From: Synechococcus sp. MVIR-18-1
GTDB lineage: Bacteria; Cyanobacteriota; Cyanobacteriia; PCC-6307; Cyanobiaceae
Assembly (NCBI RefSeq): GCF_014279835.1
Contig: NZ_CP047942.1
Coordinates: forward strand, 1,302,001 to 1,366,000
Direction of reading: 5' to 3'
DNA: 64,000 bases
Within the stretch, counting starts at the first letter, position 1. Each line of letters opens with the position of its first letter. Below, in pieces: positions 43,547 to 52,478 of the stretch. A model generated the notes under the pieces. The model made no database searches. It had not been told where the DNA came from and saw only the letters and a program-made list of their open reading frames with translations. A program made the translations under genes and the position numbers.

Positions 43547-44334
43547 CCATTCGTCTCGGACTGTTTGACAGCGGCATTGGCGGGCTCACCGTCCTGCGCA
43601 GAATCCTCGAGCGTCACGGTGCGGTACCCGTGACCTACCTAGGCGACACCGCCCGTGTTCCTTACGGCAGTCGCTCTCCTTCAGAAATTCGTTCGATTGC
43701 GGCTGAGGTTGTGGCTTGGTTGCGAGCCCAGAAGGTCTCCACCGTCGTCATGGCTTGCAACACCACCAATGCTCTCGCCAGGGACGTCACCGAAGGACAA
43801 GCCGGCGTTCCGGTTGTAGGGCTGATTGGAGCTGCCGCTGCGTTGGTGAAAGAATCCCGCGTTGGTGTTCTTGCCACTCCTGCAACAGTTGCCTCTGGCG
43901 CCTACCGGGAGAGCATCGAAGCGCTCCATCCCGGCACCTTGGTGGTTCAACAGGCCTGTCCAGACTTTGTTCCGCTGATCGAATCCGGAGATCTCCGTTC
44001 TGATGAACTTCGTGAAGCAGCCATTCGATATTTACAACCCCTGCTTGAAGCCTCGGTCGATTCGGTGGTGCTTGGTTGCACCCATTACCCGCTGCTAGTG
44101 CCACTCCTTGCGAACTTATTGCCTCCTCACATGCGTCTGATCGACCCGGCTGTCGCCGTCGCAACCCAACTCGATGCCTTTTTGGGCCAACCGTTACCCG
44201 GAAGCCAAAATCAGCCGGTATCACTGGAAGCCACCCACATTTGCGTGACGAAAGATGCCCAAGGCTTTGCGGAGAGAGCCACGGCTTGGCTGGGCCAAAG
44301 GCCTTGCGTTGATCTCGTGAATCTGCAGCCATAG
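43543..44334 (+). CDS. murI: Glutamate racemase MurI
   Basis: Supplies D-glutamate for peptidoglycan. LFDSGIGGLTVL holds the N-terminal Asp, and the two catalytic cysteines are C71 in VMACNTTNA and C178 in VLGCTHYPLL. The start is TTG at 43543 in the sequence TTGA overlapping the amidase stop. The operon with the amidase couples precursor synthesis and wall remodelling. Normal length, 263 residues. Confidence 0.93.
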   Translation: MTIRLGLFDSGIGGLTVLRRILERHGAVPVTYLGDTARVPYGSRSPSEIRSIAAEVVAWLRAQKVSTVVMACNTTNALARDVTEGQAGVPVVGLIGAAAALVKESRVGVLATPATVASGAYRESIEALHPGTLVVQQACPDFVPLIESGDLRSDELREAAIRYLQPLLEASVDSVVLGCTHYPLLVPLLANLLPPHMRLIDPAVAVATQLDAFLGQPLPGSQNQPVSLEATHICVTKDAQGFAERATAWLGQRPCVDLVNLQP

Positions 44335-44371
44335 GTCTGCGTTTCCTAGGATCTCAGCACCGAGGGGATTC

Positions 44372-45343
44372 ATGGCCACCGTCACCGAGTTGCTGCAGCC
44401 GGTCGAGGCGGATCTTGAGATCCTGCTAAGCGACCTTCGCAGCCTGATAGGAGCCGGTCACCCGATTCTCCAAGCAGCTGCTGAACACCTCTTCAGTGCA
44501 GGTGGGAAGCGACTCAGGCCTGGAATTGTCTTACTGATTTCAAGGGCGCTTTCAGCAGACGGAGAGTTGAGTTCACGGCATCGACGCCTGGCTGAGATCA
44601 CTGAGATGATCCACACCGCATCGCTTGTCCACGACGATGTTGTTGATGAAGCGTCAACACGACGGGGCGTTGAGACCGTTCACAGCCGTTTTAATTACAG
44701 AGTTGCCGTTCTCGCCGGTGACTTTTTGTTTGCTCAAGCGAGTTGGCACCTCGCAAATCTCGACAATCTCGATGTCGTGAAATTGCTTAGTCGCGTGATC
44801 ATGGATCTCGCCGATGGAGAAGTTAAACAAGGCTTGTTTCGCTTCGATACAGGCCAATCATTCGAGACCTATTTCGAAAAGAGTTACTGCAAAACCGCAT
44901 CTTTAATTGCCAATAGTGCAAAAGCAGCAGGTGTTTTAAGCGACTTGTCAGAGCCACAACTTGAATCGCTTTATCACTACGGCCGTCAGCTCGGCTTGGC
45001 TTTCCAAGTTGTCGATGACATCCTTGACTTCACTGGCAGTGATCAACAGCTCGGAAAACCGGCAGCTAGTGATCTATCCAGTGGCTACCTCACAGCTCCT
45101 GCTCTCTACGCCCTTGAGGAGCGCCCTGCTCTGTCGGGTTTGATTGAACGCGAGTTCAGTGGAGAGGGTGACCTTGAAACCGCTTTGGCTTTCGTTCGTG
45201 AGTCAGAAGCAATCCCCCGCACCCGCGAACTCGCCAAAACATTCGCTCGAGAAGCAAGAGAATCCTTGGATTGGATGCCCGAATCCCCATCACGCACTGC
45301 CTTGCTCGAATTACCAGACTTCGTTCTTAGTCGTTTGTACTAA
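44372..45343 (+). CDS. Long-chain polyprenyl (solanesyl) diphosphate synthase
   Basis: A 323-residue trans-prenyl synthase, in cyanobacteria making the plastoquinone side chain. The first Asp-rich motif is D88-D-V-V-D92 in VHDDVVDEAS, with GGKRLRPG before it, and the second is D215-D-I-L-D219 in FQVVDDILDF. Chain length is determined by residues before the first motif and cannot be read with certainty by eye. Together with UbiD it fits quinone biosynthesis. Its tail overlaps the convergent HAD gene by 17 bases. Confidence 0.92.
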   Translation: MATVTELLQPVEADLEILLSDLRSLIGAGHPILQAAAEHLFSAGGKRLRPGIVLLISRALSADGELSSRHRRLAEITEMIHTASLVHDDVVDEASTRRGVETVHSRFNYRVAVLAGDFLFAQASWHLANLDNLDVVKLLSRVIMDLADGEVKQGLFRFDTGQSFETYFEKSYCKTASLIANSAKAAGVLSDLSEPQLESLYHYGRQLGLAFQVVDDILDFTGSDQQLGKPAASDLSSGYLTAPALYALEERPALSGLIEREFSGEGDLETALAFVRESEAIPRTRELAKTFAREARESLDWMPESPSRTALLELPDFVLSRLY

Positions 45344-46016
45344 GGCTGTTCCGGAGTTGTTGCTCCCCTTCGCCCAAGCTGGTGATGAAGGTGAGCTGGG
45401 AATGGTGAATTGCAGCGGGTTCGCTGAGCGCATCGACCAACTGCCAGACCCAGCAGCCTGCCTCTAAAGCCGACTGACAGCCAGCCTCGGAATCCTCAAA
45501 CACCCAACATTCCCCTGGCGACAACCCCAGCCTTTGGGTCGCTAAGACGTAGGGATCAGGAGCTGGTTTTCCCGCACGAAGTTCAGAGTCATCGCCCAAC
45601 ACACGGCTTTGAATTAAATCCAGCCATGGATGACCGGAGATTTTGTAGAGCAGAGACGCCTTTTTACTGCTGGTGACTAGAACCATGGGCAATGTCTTAG
45701 AGCTGCAAAATCGGATCAGTTGCTCCGCACCAGGAACGGCTGGAGCCTCAGCCACTAAACGCCTGGCAATCGGCTCCCGCACCTTCAGGAGTTGTTCCGC
45801 TGAAACGGACTGCTGCAACCATGAGCACACCAAGTTGGCATTGTCCTCCCGGCGACGTCCCTTGAGTTGTTGCAGTTGCTGACGCGACAAGGATCCGTTG
45901 AAGCATGCTGCCGCTTCCTTCCAAGCCTTTGCCTGTAAAGGTTCGGTATCAAGCAGGAGACCATCAAGATCAAACAGGCATGCTTTTGGCGCTGACAAGG
46001 ATCCTGCCTTTGGCAT
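45327..46016 (-). CDS. HAD-superfamily phosphatase/phosphoglucomutase-like
   Basis: A HAD hydrolase with a helical cap, resembling beta-phosphoglucomutase and sugar phosphatases. Catalytic D16-x-D18 occurs in LFDLDGLLLDTEP, the second motif at VLVTSSKKAS, and the fourth in VFEDSEAGCQSALEAG. The ATG at 46016 gives 229 residues; the longer frame adds an unrelated 40 residues. Substrate cannot be fixed from the sequence. Confidence 0.82.
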   Translation of the reverse strand: MPKAGSLSAPKACLFDLDGLLLDTEPLQAKAWKEAAACFNGSLSRQQLQQLKGRRREDNANLVCSWLQQSVSAEQLLKVREPIARRLVAEAPAVPGAEQLIRFCSSKTLPMVLVTSSKKASLLYKISGHPWLDLIQSRVLGDDSELRAGKPAPDPYVLATQRLGLSPGECWVFEDSEAGCQSALEAGCWVWQLVDALSEPAAIHHSQLTFITSLGEGEQQLRNSLSTND

Positions 46017-46116
46017 CGTTGCCGCATCACTCTTCTGTGGATTCTGACAACGCGACTGGTCAGGATGCTGAAAGCATCGATAGTGTTGTCCTGTCAGTGC
46101 ATTTGAGCAGCAAGCG

Positions 46117-48087
46117 ATGAGTGAGGGTTCCACCATTGAGAGCGTGCTTCAAGAACAGCGTGTCTTTGATCCACCAGCGGACCTCGCCAGGGATGCGCGT
46201 ATTTCTGGGATGGAGTCTTATCGCGCTCTAGCTGAAGCAGCGAAATCCGATCCAGACACGTTCTGGGGAGAAGCAGCCCGTCGTGAATTGCATTGGTTCG
46301 AACCGTTTCACACCGTTCTCGACTGGGACAACCCACCCTTTGCACGCTGGTTTGAAGGGGGAACAACCAACCTCTCCTACAACTGTCTTGACCGTCATCT
46401 GAATGGCCCCAAGGCCAACAAGACAGCCCTGATCTGGGAGGGAGAGCCCGGGGATGTGCGCACCTTCACCTACCAAGAGCTGCATGCCGAGGTGTGCCGT
46501 GCCGCCAACGCCCTCAAGGCCATCGGAATTGGCAAAGGTGACCTTGTCGCTCTGTACATGCCGATGGTGCCTGAGGCCGCCATCGCGATGCTCGCCTGTG
46601 CGCGCATTGGCGCTCCTCACTCTGTGGTGTTTGGTGGGTTCTCTGCAGAAGCCCTGCGTGATCGCCTGATCGACGGTGAAGTGAAAGCGGTGATCACCGC
46701 CGATGGCGGTTTCCGCAAGGACAAACCTGTGTCACTTAAGCCGGCTGTAAATGCAGCGCTTGCCGATGGTGCATGCCCAACGGTGCACTCCGTGCTGGTT
46801 GTGAAGCGCACCGATCAACCGGTGGAGATGGTGGATGGGAGAGATCAGTGGTGGCATGACCTGGTCGCCAATCAAGAGGATGCATGCGTCGCGGAGCCCA
46901 TGGCGAGCGAAGACCGCTTGTTTGTGCTTTACACCTCTGGATCAACAGGAAAACCCAAAGGTGTGGTCCACACCACCGCGGGGTACAACCTTTGGGCCCA
47001 TTTGACCTTTCAATGGATCTTCGACATCCGTGACGACGATGTGTTTTGGTGCACGGCCGATGTGGGCTGGATCACCGGACACAGCTACATCGTCTATGGG
47101 CCTCTGTCGAACGGCGCCACCACAGTGATGTACGAGGGAGCTCCTCGACCCTCCAAGCCAGGGGCCTTCTGGGAAATGATCCAGAAGCACAAAGTGAGCA
47201 TTTTCTACACCGCTCCTACCGCCATTCGCGCCTTTATGAGGAGTGGACGTGCGGTGCCTGATCAGTACGACATGAGCAGCCTGCGCCTGCTCGGCACCGT
47301 CGGTGAGCCGATCAACCCTGAAGCCTGGATGTGGTATCGCGATGTGGTGGGCGGTGAACGCTGCCCAATCGTCGACACCTGGTGGCAAACCGAAACCGGT
47401 GGCGTAATGATCAGCCCACTCCCTGGAGCGACCCCCACCAAGCCAGGCTCTGCCACCTTGCCCTTACCTGGAATCCAAGCCGACATCATCGATGCCGAAG
47501 GCAAGAGCTGCGGACCAAACGAAGGCGGATACCTAGCGGTGCGAGCCCCTTGGCCAGGAATGATGCGCACCGTTCATGGAAATCCGCAGCGGTACCGGGA
47601 GAGCTACTGGGAAGCCATTCGCCCTGCAGATGGATCCCACCTCTACTTCGCTGGTGATGGGGCACGCCGGGATACCGACGGATATTTCTGGATCATGGGT
47701 CGTGTGGATGACGTGATCAATGTCTCGGGTCATCGTCTTGGCACGATGGAAATCGAGTCGGCCTTGGTGAGCCATCCCGCCGTAGCCGAAGCGGCTGTCG
47801 TCGGTCGACCCGATGATCTCAAAGGTGAGGGCATCGTTGCCTTCGTGACGCTGGAACTGGGACGAGAGTCCAACGACGCCCTCGTTGCCGAACTGCGCGC
47901 CCATGTCGGCAAGGAGATCGGACCGATCGCCAGGCCCGACGAGATTCGCTGCAGCGATGCGTTGCCAAAAACGCGTAGTGGCAAGATCATGCGCCGGATT
48001 CTCCGCGCTCTTGCTGCCGGTGAAGAGGTCACAGGCGATACCAGCACGCTGGAAGACCGCTCCGTTCTTGATCGTCTACGCGGCTAA
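46117..48087 (+). CDS. acs: Acetyl-CoA synthetase
   Basis: A 656-residue AMP-forming acetate-CoA ligase. The N-terminal segment [17 protein letters not shown], the adenylation P-loop [22 protein letters not shown] near residue 423, the [16 protein letters not shown] hinge, and the acetylation-site lysine in [11 protein letters not shown] near 618 are all seen. It lets the cell activate acetate to acetyl-CoA; the SGKIMRR lysine is the usual regulatory site. Convergent with the TerB-like gene, with an 11-bp inverted repeat between them. Confidence 0.95.
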   Translation: MSEGSTIESVLQEQRVFDPPADLARDARISGMESYRALAEAAKSDPDTFWGEAARRELHWFEPFHTVLDWDNPPFARWFEGGTTNLSYNCLDRHLNGPKANKTALIWEGEPGDVRTFTYQELHAEVCRAANALKAIGIGKGDLVALYMPMVPEAAIAMLACARIGAPHSVVFGGFSAEALRDRLIDGEVKAVITADGGFRKDKPVSLKPAVNAALADGACPTVHSVLVVKRTDQPVEMVDGRDQWWHDLVANQEDACVAEPMASEDRLFVLYTSGSTGKPKGVVHTTAGYNLWAHLTFQWIFDIRDDDVFWCTADVGWITGHSYIVYGPLSNGATTVMYEGAPRPSKPGAFWEMIQKHKVSIFYTAPTAIRAFMRSGRAVPDQYDMSSLRLLGTVGEPINPEAWMWYRDVVGGERCPIVDTWWQTETGGVMISPLPGATPTKPGSATLPLPGIQADIIDAEGKSCGPNEGGYLAVRAPWPGMMRTVHGNPQRYRESYWEAIRPADGSHLYFAGDGARRDTDGYFWIMGRVDDVINVSGHRLGTMEIESALVSHPAVAEAAVVGRPDDLKGEGIVAFVTLELGRESNDALVAELRAHVGKEIGPIARPDEIRCSDALPKTRSGKIMRRILRALAAGEEVTGDTSTLEDRSVLDRLRG

Positions 48088-48097
48088 GTCCAGACAT

Positions 48098-48133
48098 CCG
48101 ATGCAGCATCAGCGGCGAGGGCTGCTGCATCGG
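48098..48133. terminator. Inverted repeat between acs and the TerB-like gene
   Basis: CCGATGCAGCA and TGCTGCATCGG, a perfect 11-bp stem with a 14-base loop between convergent genes. No strong T-run follows, so it may be an imperfect bidirectional terminator. Confidence 0.5.
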
Positions 48134-48139
48134 TTGATC

Positions 48140-48613
48140 TCAAATCATTGGAAAGTCGGGTGGGAGCAGCGCTTGATCGGGCCAGCCATCTTTGCCATAA
48201 ATGGCATCCAAAATCATGTTGAGAAGAGAGGGTTTCTGCTGAAGCTCCTCTTTGGCAGCCCATTGGATTTCGTTTAATTCCTCATCCGAAACTTGAAGCG
48301 CAGCGATTAACTCTCGATAAGCCGTTCGTTCTTTTGCATTGATATCAGCGTTATCGCCTGGATTCCGCGACACACCCGCCACCAAACAAGCCACCCTGAC
48401 CGCTGTGCATTGATCGGTGTGATTGGTGAGCAATTTGGCGAGCTCAGTCAAACTTTGAGGCTGATTGGGCCTGTAATCAGGAGTGCTCTCCTCGAGATAT
48501 AAGCGCTCAGGCAAGTCTTTGAGCAAACGATCTTCCTCGTCTGAGATCGTGCCATCACTCAGCGCGATACACCTTGCAATCTGCAGAAGTACTTTTTGTG
48601 GGTTGGCGCTCAC
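48140..48613 (-). CDS. TerB-like helical protein
   Basis: A 157-residue soluble, all-helical protein. The N-terminal region (LLQIARCIALSDGTISDEEDRLLKDL) has the pattern of TerB/DUF533-like domains, in which an acidic D-G-x-I-x-x-E-E turn can bind a metal; the function is not known. It follows the DUF1350 gene on the same strand by 25 bases and converges with acs. The family match is made by eye and is tentative. Confidence 0.6.
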   Translation of the reverse strand: MSANPQKVLLQIARCIALSDGTISDEEDRLLKDLPERLYLEESTPDYRPNQPQSLTELAKLLTNHTDQCTAVRVACLVAGVSRNPGDNADINAKERTAYRELIAALQVSDEELNEIQWAAKEELQQKPSLLNMILDAIYGKDGWPDQALLPPDFPMI

Positions 48614-48638
48614 AACGGTCTAAACAGGGCTTCTTCAA

Positions 48639-49382
48639 TCATCGCTGACGTTCAAGGCCGAGTCCAAGATTGCTAATGGATTCAATCAAGTTGCCGATCA
48701 CCCTGGCTCTTGATGGATCATCGGCCCAATCTCCCAAGAGCCCTTGTCGAAGTCCAGCACTCGCAGGGGTGAGGTGATCTCCCTTCATAGGAACAAACTG
48801 ACTTTGGTCGCCGGAGCGCTTGCTGAGCGCCTGCATCAGATCCTGGCTTTGATCGAGCTGATCAGAGCCAAAACGAATCACCAGGTTGTGAGGCTGGAGG
48901 TAATAGCGTTCGATCAAGCGCAGTGTTTCCTCAGGTCCAGGGCTGAATTCCGTGACCACACCAAGGCTTGGCGCCAATGTGCCCAGTAGGGGAATCGAGC
49001 GTTCAGCGGTGAAGTTGTTGAAGCTCAAGGCGGCCATCGCAAGACTGTTGCGACCTCCATCCGGGGCCAGCAAATGCAACTTGCAGCCCAAGCTGTGACC
49101 CACACGCACCGGAACGAGATCCTTACCCAAGCGTTGGTTGAGGACTGAGCGACAGGCGCGTAAAGCCTGCCAAGCTTCTCTGGCCTGCAGCTGATGGTCG
49201 AAACCTGGCACATAGCTCCAAGCGTGAACCGCGAGCTGACGGGCAGCCAATCCTTCCAATAGGCGTCGGTAACTGATCTGGGGATTAGTGGCTAAATAGC
49301 TCCCACCAATAAATTCAACGAGCCCTTGCGCTGAAGCAGGCCAGAGGCACCAACAGCCCTGTTGTCGCTGCCAGCGGCTCAT
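48639..49382 (-). CDS. DUF1350 alpha/beta-hydrolase-like protein
   Basis: A 247-residue protein of DUF1350, found in cyanobacteria and plants and likely an alpha/beta hydrolase fold. VEFIGGSYLATNPQISY at the start and VRVGHSLGCKLHLL near residue 93, with a nucleophile-elbow-like GHSLG, are typical. Whether it is an active esterase is not established. Its ATG overlaps the peroxiredoxin stop by 4 bases. Confidence 0.85.
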   Translation of the reverse strand: MSRWQRQQGCWCLWPASAQGLVEFIGGSYLATNPQISYRRLLEGLAARQLAVHAWSYVPGFDHQLQAREAWQALRACRSVLNQRLGKDLVPVRVGHSLGCKLHLLAPDGGRNSLAMAALSFNNFTAERSIPLLGTLAPSLGVVTEFSPGPEETLRLIERYYLQPHNLVIRFGSDQLDQSQDLMQALSKRSGDQSQFVPMKGDHLTPASAGLRQGLLGDWADDPSRARVIGNLIESISNLGLGLERQR

Positions 49383-49837
49383 CCTTTGGACAACTCCTTC
49401 ACGATCCGTTCCGCTTCACGCACGTGCGCTGGCCCATCGAGCATGTTGTTGAAGATATGGCGAATGGTGCCCTCGGCATCAATCACATAGGTCACCCGTC
49501 CTGGAAGCAAGCCAAGAACTTTGGGAACGCCAAAACTTGTACGTAGGCGTTGCCCTTGATCACTGAGGAGAGGAAAGGGCAATTGGTAACGCTGGGCAAA
49601 TTTTCGATGGCTCACAGCATCGTCGCTACTCACACCCCACACAACAGCACCGAGAGCCTCGAAAGAGGAATAGGTATCGCGGAAGGCACACGCTTCAGCA
49701 GTGCAGCCGGGAGTGTCGTCCTTAGGGTAAAAAAACAGCACCAACACCTTGTTTTGCAGCTCATCACGACGACGCAGCACGCCGTCTTGATCTTCGAGGG
49801 CAATCTCTGGTGCCCGGTCTCCGATCGTGAGAGCCAT
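49379..49837 (-). CDS. Peroxiredoxin (BCP/PrxQ type)
   Basis: A 152-residue thiol peroxidase removing hydroperoxides. The peroxidatic C45 and resolving C50 occur in DTPGCTAEACAFRD, five residues apart, which is the PrxQ arrangement. The ATG at 49837 begins MALTIGDRAPEI; a TTG four codons earlier is unlikely. It is translationally coupled with the DUF1350 gene. Expected in the cytoplasm, reduced by thioredoxin. Confidence 0.93.
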   Translation of the reverse strand: MALTIGDRAPEIALEDQDGVLRRRDELQNKVLVLFFYPKDDTPGCTAEACAFRDTYSSFEALGAVVWGVSSDDAVSHRKFAQRYQLPFPLLSDQGQRLRTSFGVPKVLGLLPGRVTYVIDAEGTIRHIFNNMLDGPAHVREAERIVKELSKG

Positions 49838-49921
49838 AAAGGAAATCAAGAATTGGCGGCACCCTAGGAAGCACCTAGGGCGAGACGGGAGAATGGTTTT
49901 AAGAACGAGCGAGCTGGAGTG

Positions 49922-50713
49922 ATGGAGTCAGGCGCTGTTCCTGGTCAATTGAATCTTCTGGGTGAATTCCAGGTTGAAGAGCCGCAACCTTTACCGAAAC
50001 AAGCAAAGCAAGAGCGCAATACATCGGCAGCGCGCACCCTGCTGATCATTGATACCGAAACCTCTGGCCTCGAACCTGAAGCGCATCACTGCCTTGAGAT
50101 TGGGGCGATTTTGTTTGATGTCCCAAGCCGGCAGATCCTGGCCCAGATGTCTTGCTTGTTACCCGTTGCGACCAATGCAGCTGAGGCCATCAATCGCATC
50201 CCCGCAGCAGTGACGCGCTTGCCGCAACCCTGGAAACCAGGATTGGATTACTTCCAAGAGCTGCTGAACGCTGCTGATCTTTTAGTGGCACACAATGCGG
50301 CCTTCGATCGGCAATGGTTTGGCAGGGGCCATCTTCCTGGAACAGATCTGCCCTGGCTCTGCAGCATGGAGGACATGCGTTGGCCGAAAGAAAAACAACT
50401 GCGGTCACGCCCTTCCGTCCGAGATTTGGCATTGGCCTACGAGATTCCGGTTTGGGCAGCCCATCGCGCTCTCAGCGATTGCATTTATTTGGCCGAAGTG
50501 TTCCGCCGTTGCAGTCAATTGGAACAACTCATTGAACATGGGCGCGAACCCCGTTCCCTCATGCGAGCTCAGGTCTCCTACGACGATCGCCAGCTTGCTC
50601 GAGATGCAGGCTTCCGCTGGAATGATCCTGTGAAAGGAGCCTGGACAAGGCGTCTCAGCACCCGTGAAGTGGAAGAACTGCCATTTCCAGTCGTGCAACA
50701 AGAGGAAATTTGA
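49922..50713 (+). CDS. DnaQ-like 3'-5' exonuclease
   Basis: A DEDDh exonuclease of 263 residues. D44 and E46 occur in LLIIDTETSGLEPE, HNAAFDRQW near 122, and AHRALSD near 180 gives the final His-Asp. The C-terminal ~55 residues (DDRQLARDAGFRWND, then GAWTRRLS) form a separate small domain resembling the DUF5710-type 'GxRWD...W' motif. A GTG one codon earlier is also possible. It stands alone; a role in repair or RNA/DNA trimming is inferred. Confidence 0.85.
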   Translation: MESGAVPGQLNLLGEFQVEEPQPLPKQAKQERNTSAARTLLIIDTETSGLEPEAHHCLEIGAILFDVPSRQILAQMSCLLPVATNAAEAINRIPAAVTRLPQPWKPGLDYFQELLNAADLLVAHNAAFDRQWFGRGHLPGTDLPWLCSMEDMRWPKEKQLRSRPSVRDLALAYEIPVWAAHRALSDCIYLAEVFRRCSQLEQLIEHGREPRSLMRAQVSYDDRQLARDAGFRWNDPVKGAWTRRLSTREVEELPFPVVQQEEI

Positions 50714-50825
50714 CGTCAACCACCTGGTTTTGTTTCAGCAATCCGAAGGCAGGTAGGGGATTTTTCACGGAGAAGGTCCGCGGCATCAGGCTGTCAGTAC
50801 GGTTGTTCTCTACCTTCGTCCCAGC

Positions 50826-51128
50826 GTGCAGAGACCACTCAGCCACTGCGAATTCAGGACCTTTGACCCCTTACGGCGTCGTTTGAGGCGCTGGCAACAA
50901 GCGCGCACTTGGGCGCGTTTAATCCGAGAAGCAGAATCCCTTTGGCACGTGGATGTTCGCGAGTTAAGACGGCTCGGGGCGATTGAACTTTCACAATTGG
51001 TGGAGGAGGTTCCTCCCATCCAGCGCACCCGAGTGAACCGCTGGCTCAATCGCTATGCCGTTGCAACGCGTTTGATTTGCACTCAAAACTACAAACCCGA
51101 CCCCCTCCAAGACAGCCACAGCACATGA
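50826..51128 (+). CDS. Small basic helical protein
   Basis: A 100-residue Arg/Leu-rich protein (FDPLRRRLRRWQQARTWARLI) with no signal peptide, probably all helix and possibly nucleic-acid binding by charge. The start is GTG at 50826. The minus-strand frame here is Ser/Arg-rich and judged a shadow. No family recognised; it lies before the pstS gene. Confidence 0.55.
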   Translation: MQRPLSHCEFRTFDPLRRRLRRWQQARTWARLIREAESLWHVDVRELRRLGAIELSQLVEEVPPIQRTRVNRWLNRYAVATRLICTQNYKPDPLQDSHST

Positions 51129-51185
51129 CCAGACGATTCAGATATGGAGATCCCAAAGATCCTGAGAGGCTGGGGAAACCAAACT

Positions 51186-51226
51186 GATAACCATTTCTTA
51201 ATGCTCACTTTAATTGCTTATGAAGA
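51186..51226 (+). promoter_or_regulatory. Candidate Pho box array upstream of second pstS
   Basis: Phased at 11 bp: GATAACCA (51186), CTTAATGC (51197), CTTTAATT (51208) and a poorer TATGAAGA (51219). The first three match the CTTAACCT unit at about five of eight positions. It lies about 40 bases before the gene. Confidence 0.5.
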
Positions 51227-51262
51227 TCAGCTCTTAAAACAAGCGAGCAGTGATTTCGCAGC

Positions 51263-52267
51263 ATGCGTCGTCCTTTCATGATTCGCTCATCCCTCACTCT
51301 CATGGGTGTGGCTGCAGGCCTCAGCCTTGCAGCGTGTACAAGTACAGAAAACAGCAACAAAAACATTGAAGGGACACTCTCTGCAGCAGGTGCATCCTTT
51401 CCCGCTGCGATTTATCAACGCTGGTTTTCGGATCTAGCGCCACAAGGGATGGAAGTCAATTATCAATCTGTAGGTTCTGGAGCAGGAGTACGCCAATTCA
51501 CTGCAGGAACGGTCGACTTCGGGGCTTCTGACAAGCCAATGAAACCCGAAGCCATTGACAAAGTGAGTCGAGGTGTTGTTCAGATCCCGATGACAGCTGG
51601 CGCAATCGCCGTTGCTTACAACAACTCAGATTGTGAACTGAAGCTTACGCAAGATCAATTATCCGGCATCTTTTTAGGCACGATTAAAAACTACAGCGAA
51701 CTGGGTTGCGATCCAAAAGCCATCAAGATTGTGCATCGATCCGATGGATCTGGAACCACATACAACTTCACCAAGCACCTTTCAGCAATTAGTCCTGAAT
51801 GGAAAGATAATGTGGGCGCAGACAAATCTGTGCAGTGGCCATCTGGAATTGGAGCCAAAGGAAACGAAGGTGTTTCTGCTCAACTTCAACAAATCGATGG
51901 CGGCATTGGCTACGTCGAACTGGCCTATGTGAAAGGAGACTTGCAAGCAGCAGCTGTTCAAAACGGCTCAGGGAAGCAAGTTGTTCCCACCAACAAAACT
52001 GCCAGTGAAGCATTGGGATCCATCGATCTTGGACCAGATCTGATCGGTGGGAACCCCAATCCTATGGGTGGATATCCAATCGTGACGTTCACGTGGGTGC
52101 TGGCCTACGCCAACGGCAATGCTGAAAAGCTGCCTCTGCTTCAGAAGACCTTTAACTACATGCTCTCTGAAGAGGCCCAGTCCATAGCTCCAGAACTTGG
52201 CTACGTTTCACTTCCGCCGGAAGTGGTTAGCAAAGCCAAAGAAGCTGTCAACACAATCAAGGAGTAA
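51263..52267 (+). CDS. pstS: Phosphate-binding lipoprotein PstS
   Basis: A 334-residue phosphate-binding protein with a lipobox: signal peptide to SLAA-C near residue 25, so it is likely lipid-anchored, unlike the copy at 5590. The phosphate-site motifs are AAGASFPAAIYQRW, SVGSGAGVRQF and RSDGSGTTYNF. No permease genes follow. It lies at the edge of an arsenate/phosphate cluster, behind a phased Pho-box-like array and in front of a very strong terminator. Two differently anchored copies may serve different affinities or places. Confidence 0.93.
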   Translation: MRRPFMIRSSLTLMGVAAGLSLAACTSTENSNKNIEGTLSAAGASFPAAIYQRWFSDLAPQGMEVNYQSVGSGAGVRQFTAGTVDFGASDKPMKPEAIDKVSRGVVQIPMTAGAIAVAYNNSDCELKLTQDQLSGIFLGTIKNYSELGCDPKAIKIVHRSDGSGTTYNFTKHLSAISPEWKDNVGADKSVQWPSGIGAKGNEGVSAQLQQIDGGIGYVELAYVKGDLQAAAVQNGSGKQVVPTNKTASEALGSIDLGPDLIGGNPNPMGGYPIVTFTWVLAYANGNAEKLPLLQKTFNYMLSEEAQSIAPELGYVSLPPEVVSKAKEAVNTIKE

Positions 52268-52295
52268 TCCTTCGTCGAATAACGACAAAGGGTAT

Positions 52296-52335
52296 AAAAA
52301 ATAGGGGGGAGAACAAATTCTCCCCCCTATTTTTT
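52296..52335 (+). terminator. Strong intrinsic terminator after pstS
   Basis: TAGGGGGGAGAA, loop CAAA, TTCTCCCCCCTA, extended by an A-run and a T-run to 18 base pairs. It is palindromic and could serve both strands. Confidence 0.92.
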
Positions 52336-52478
52336 ATGAGTAAAAGTTAGACACATGAAGAGCCGCAGGATGCCCTGCCCGCTACAAAATCATCGCAAAT
52401 ACATCATAGGAGCGCAAAAAGACCTCGCCTAAATGGTACACACAAAAAAAATCTATAGAGAAGTATCAATAAAGAGAA

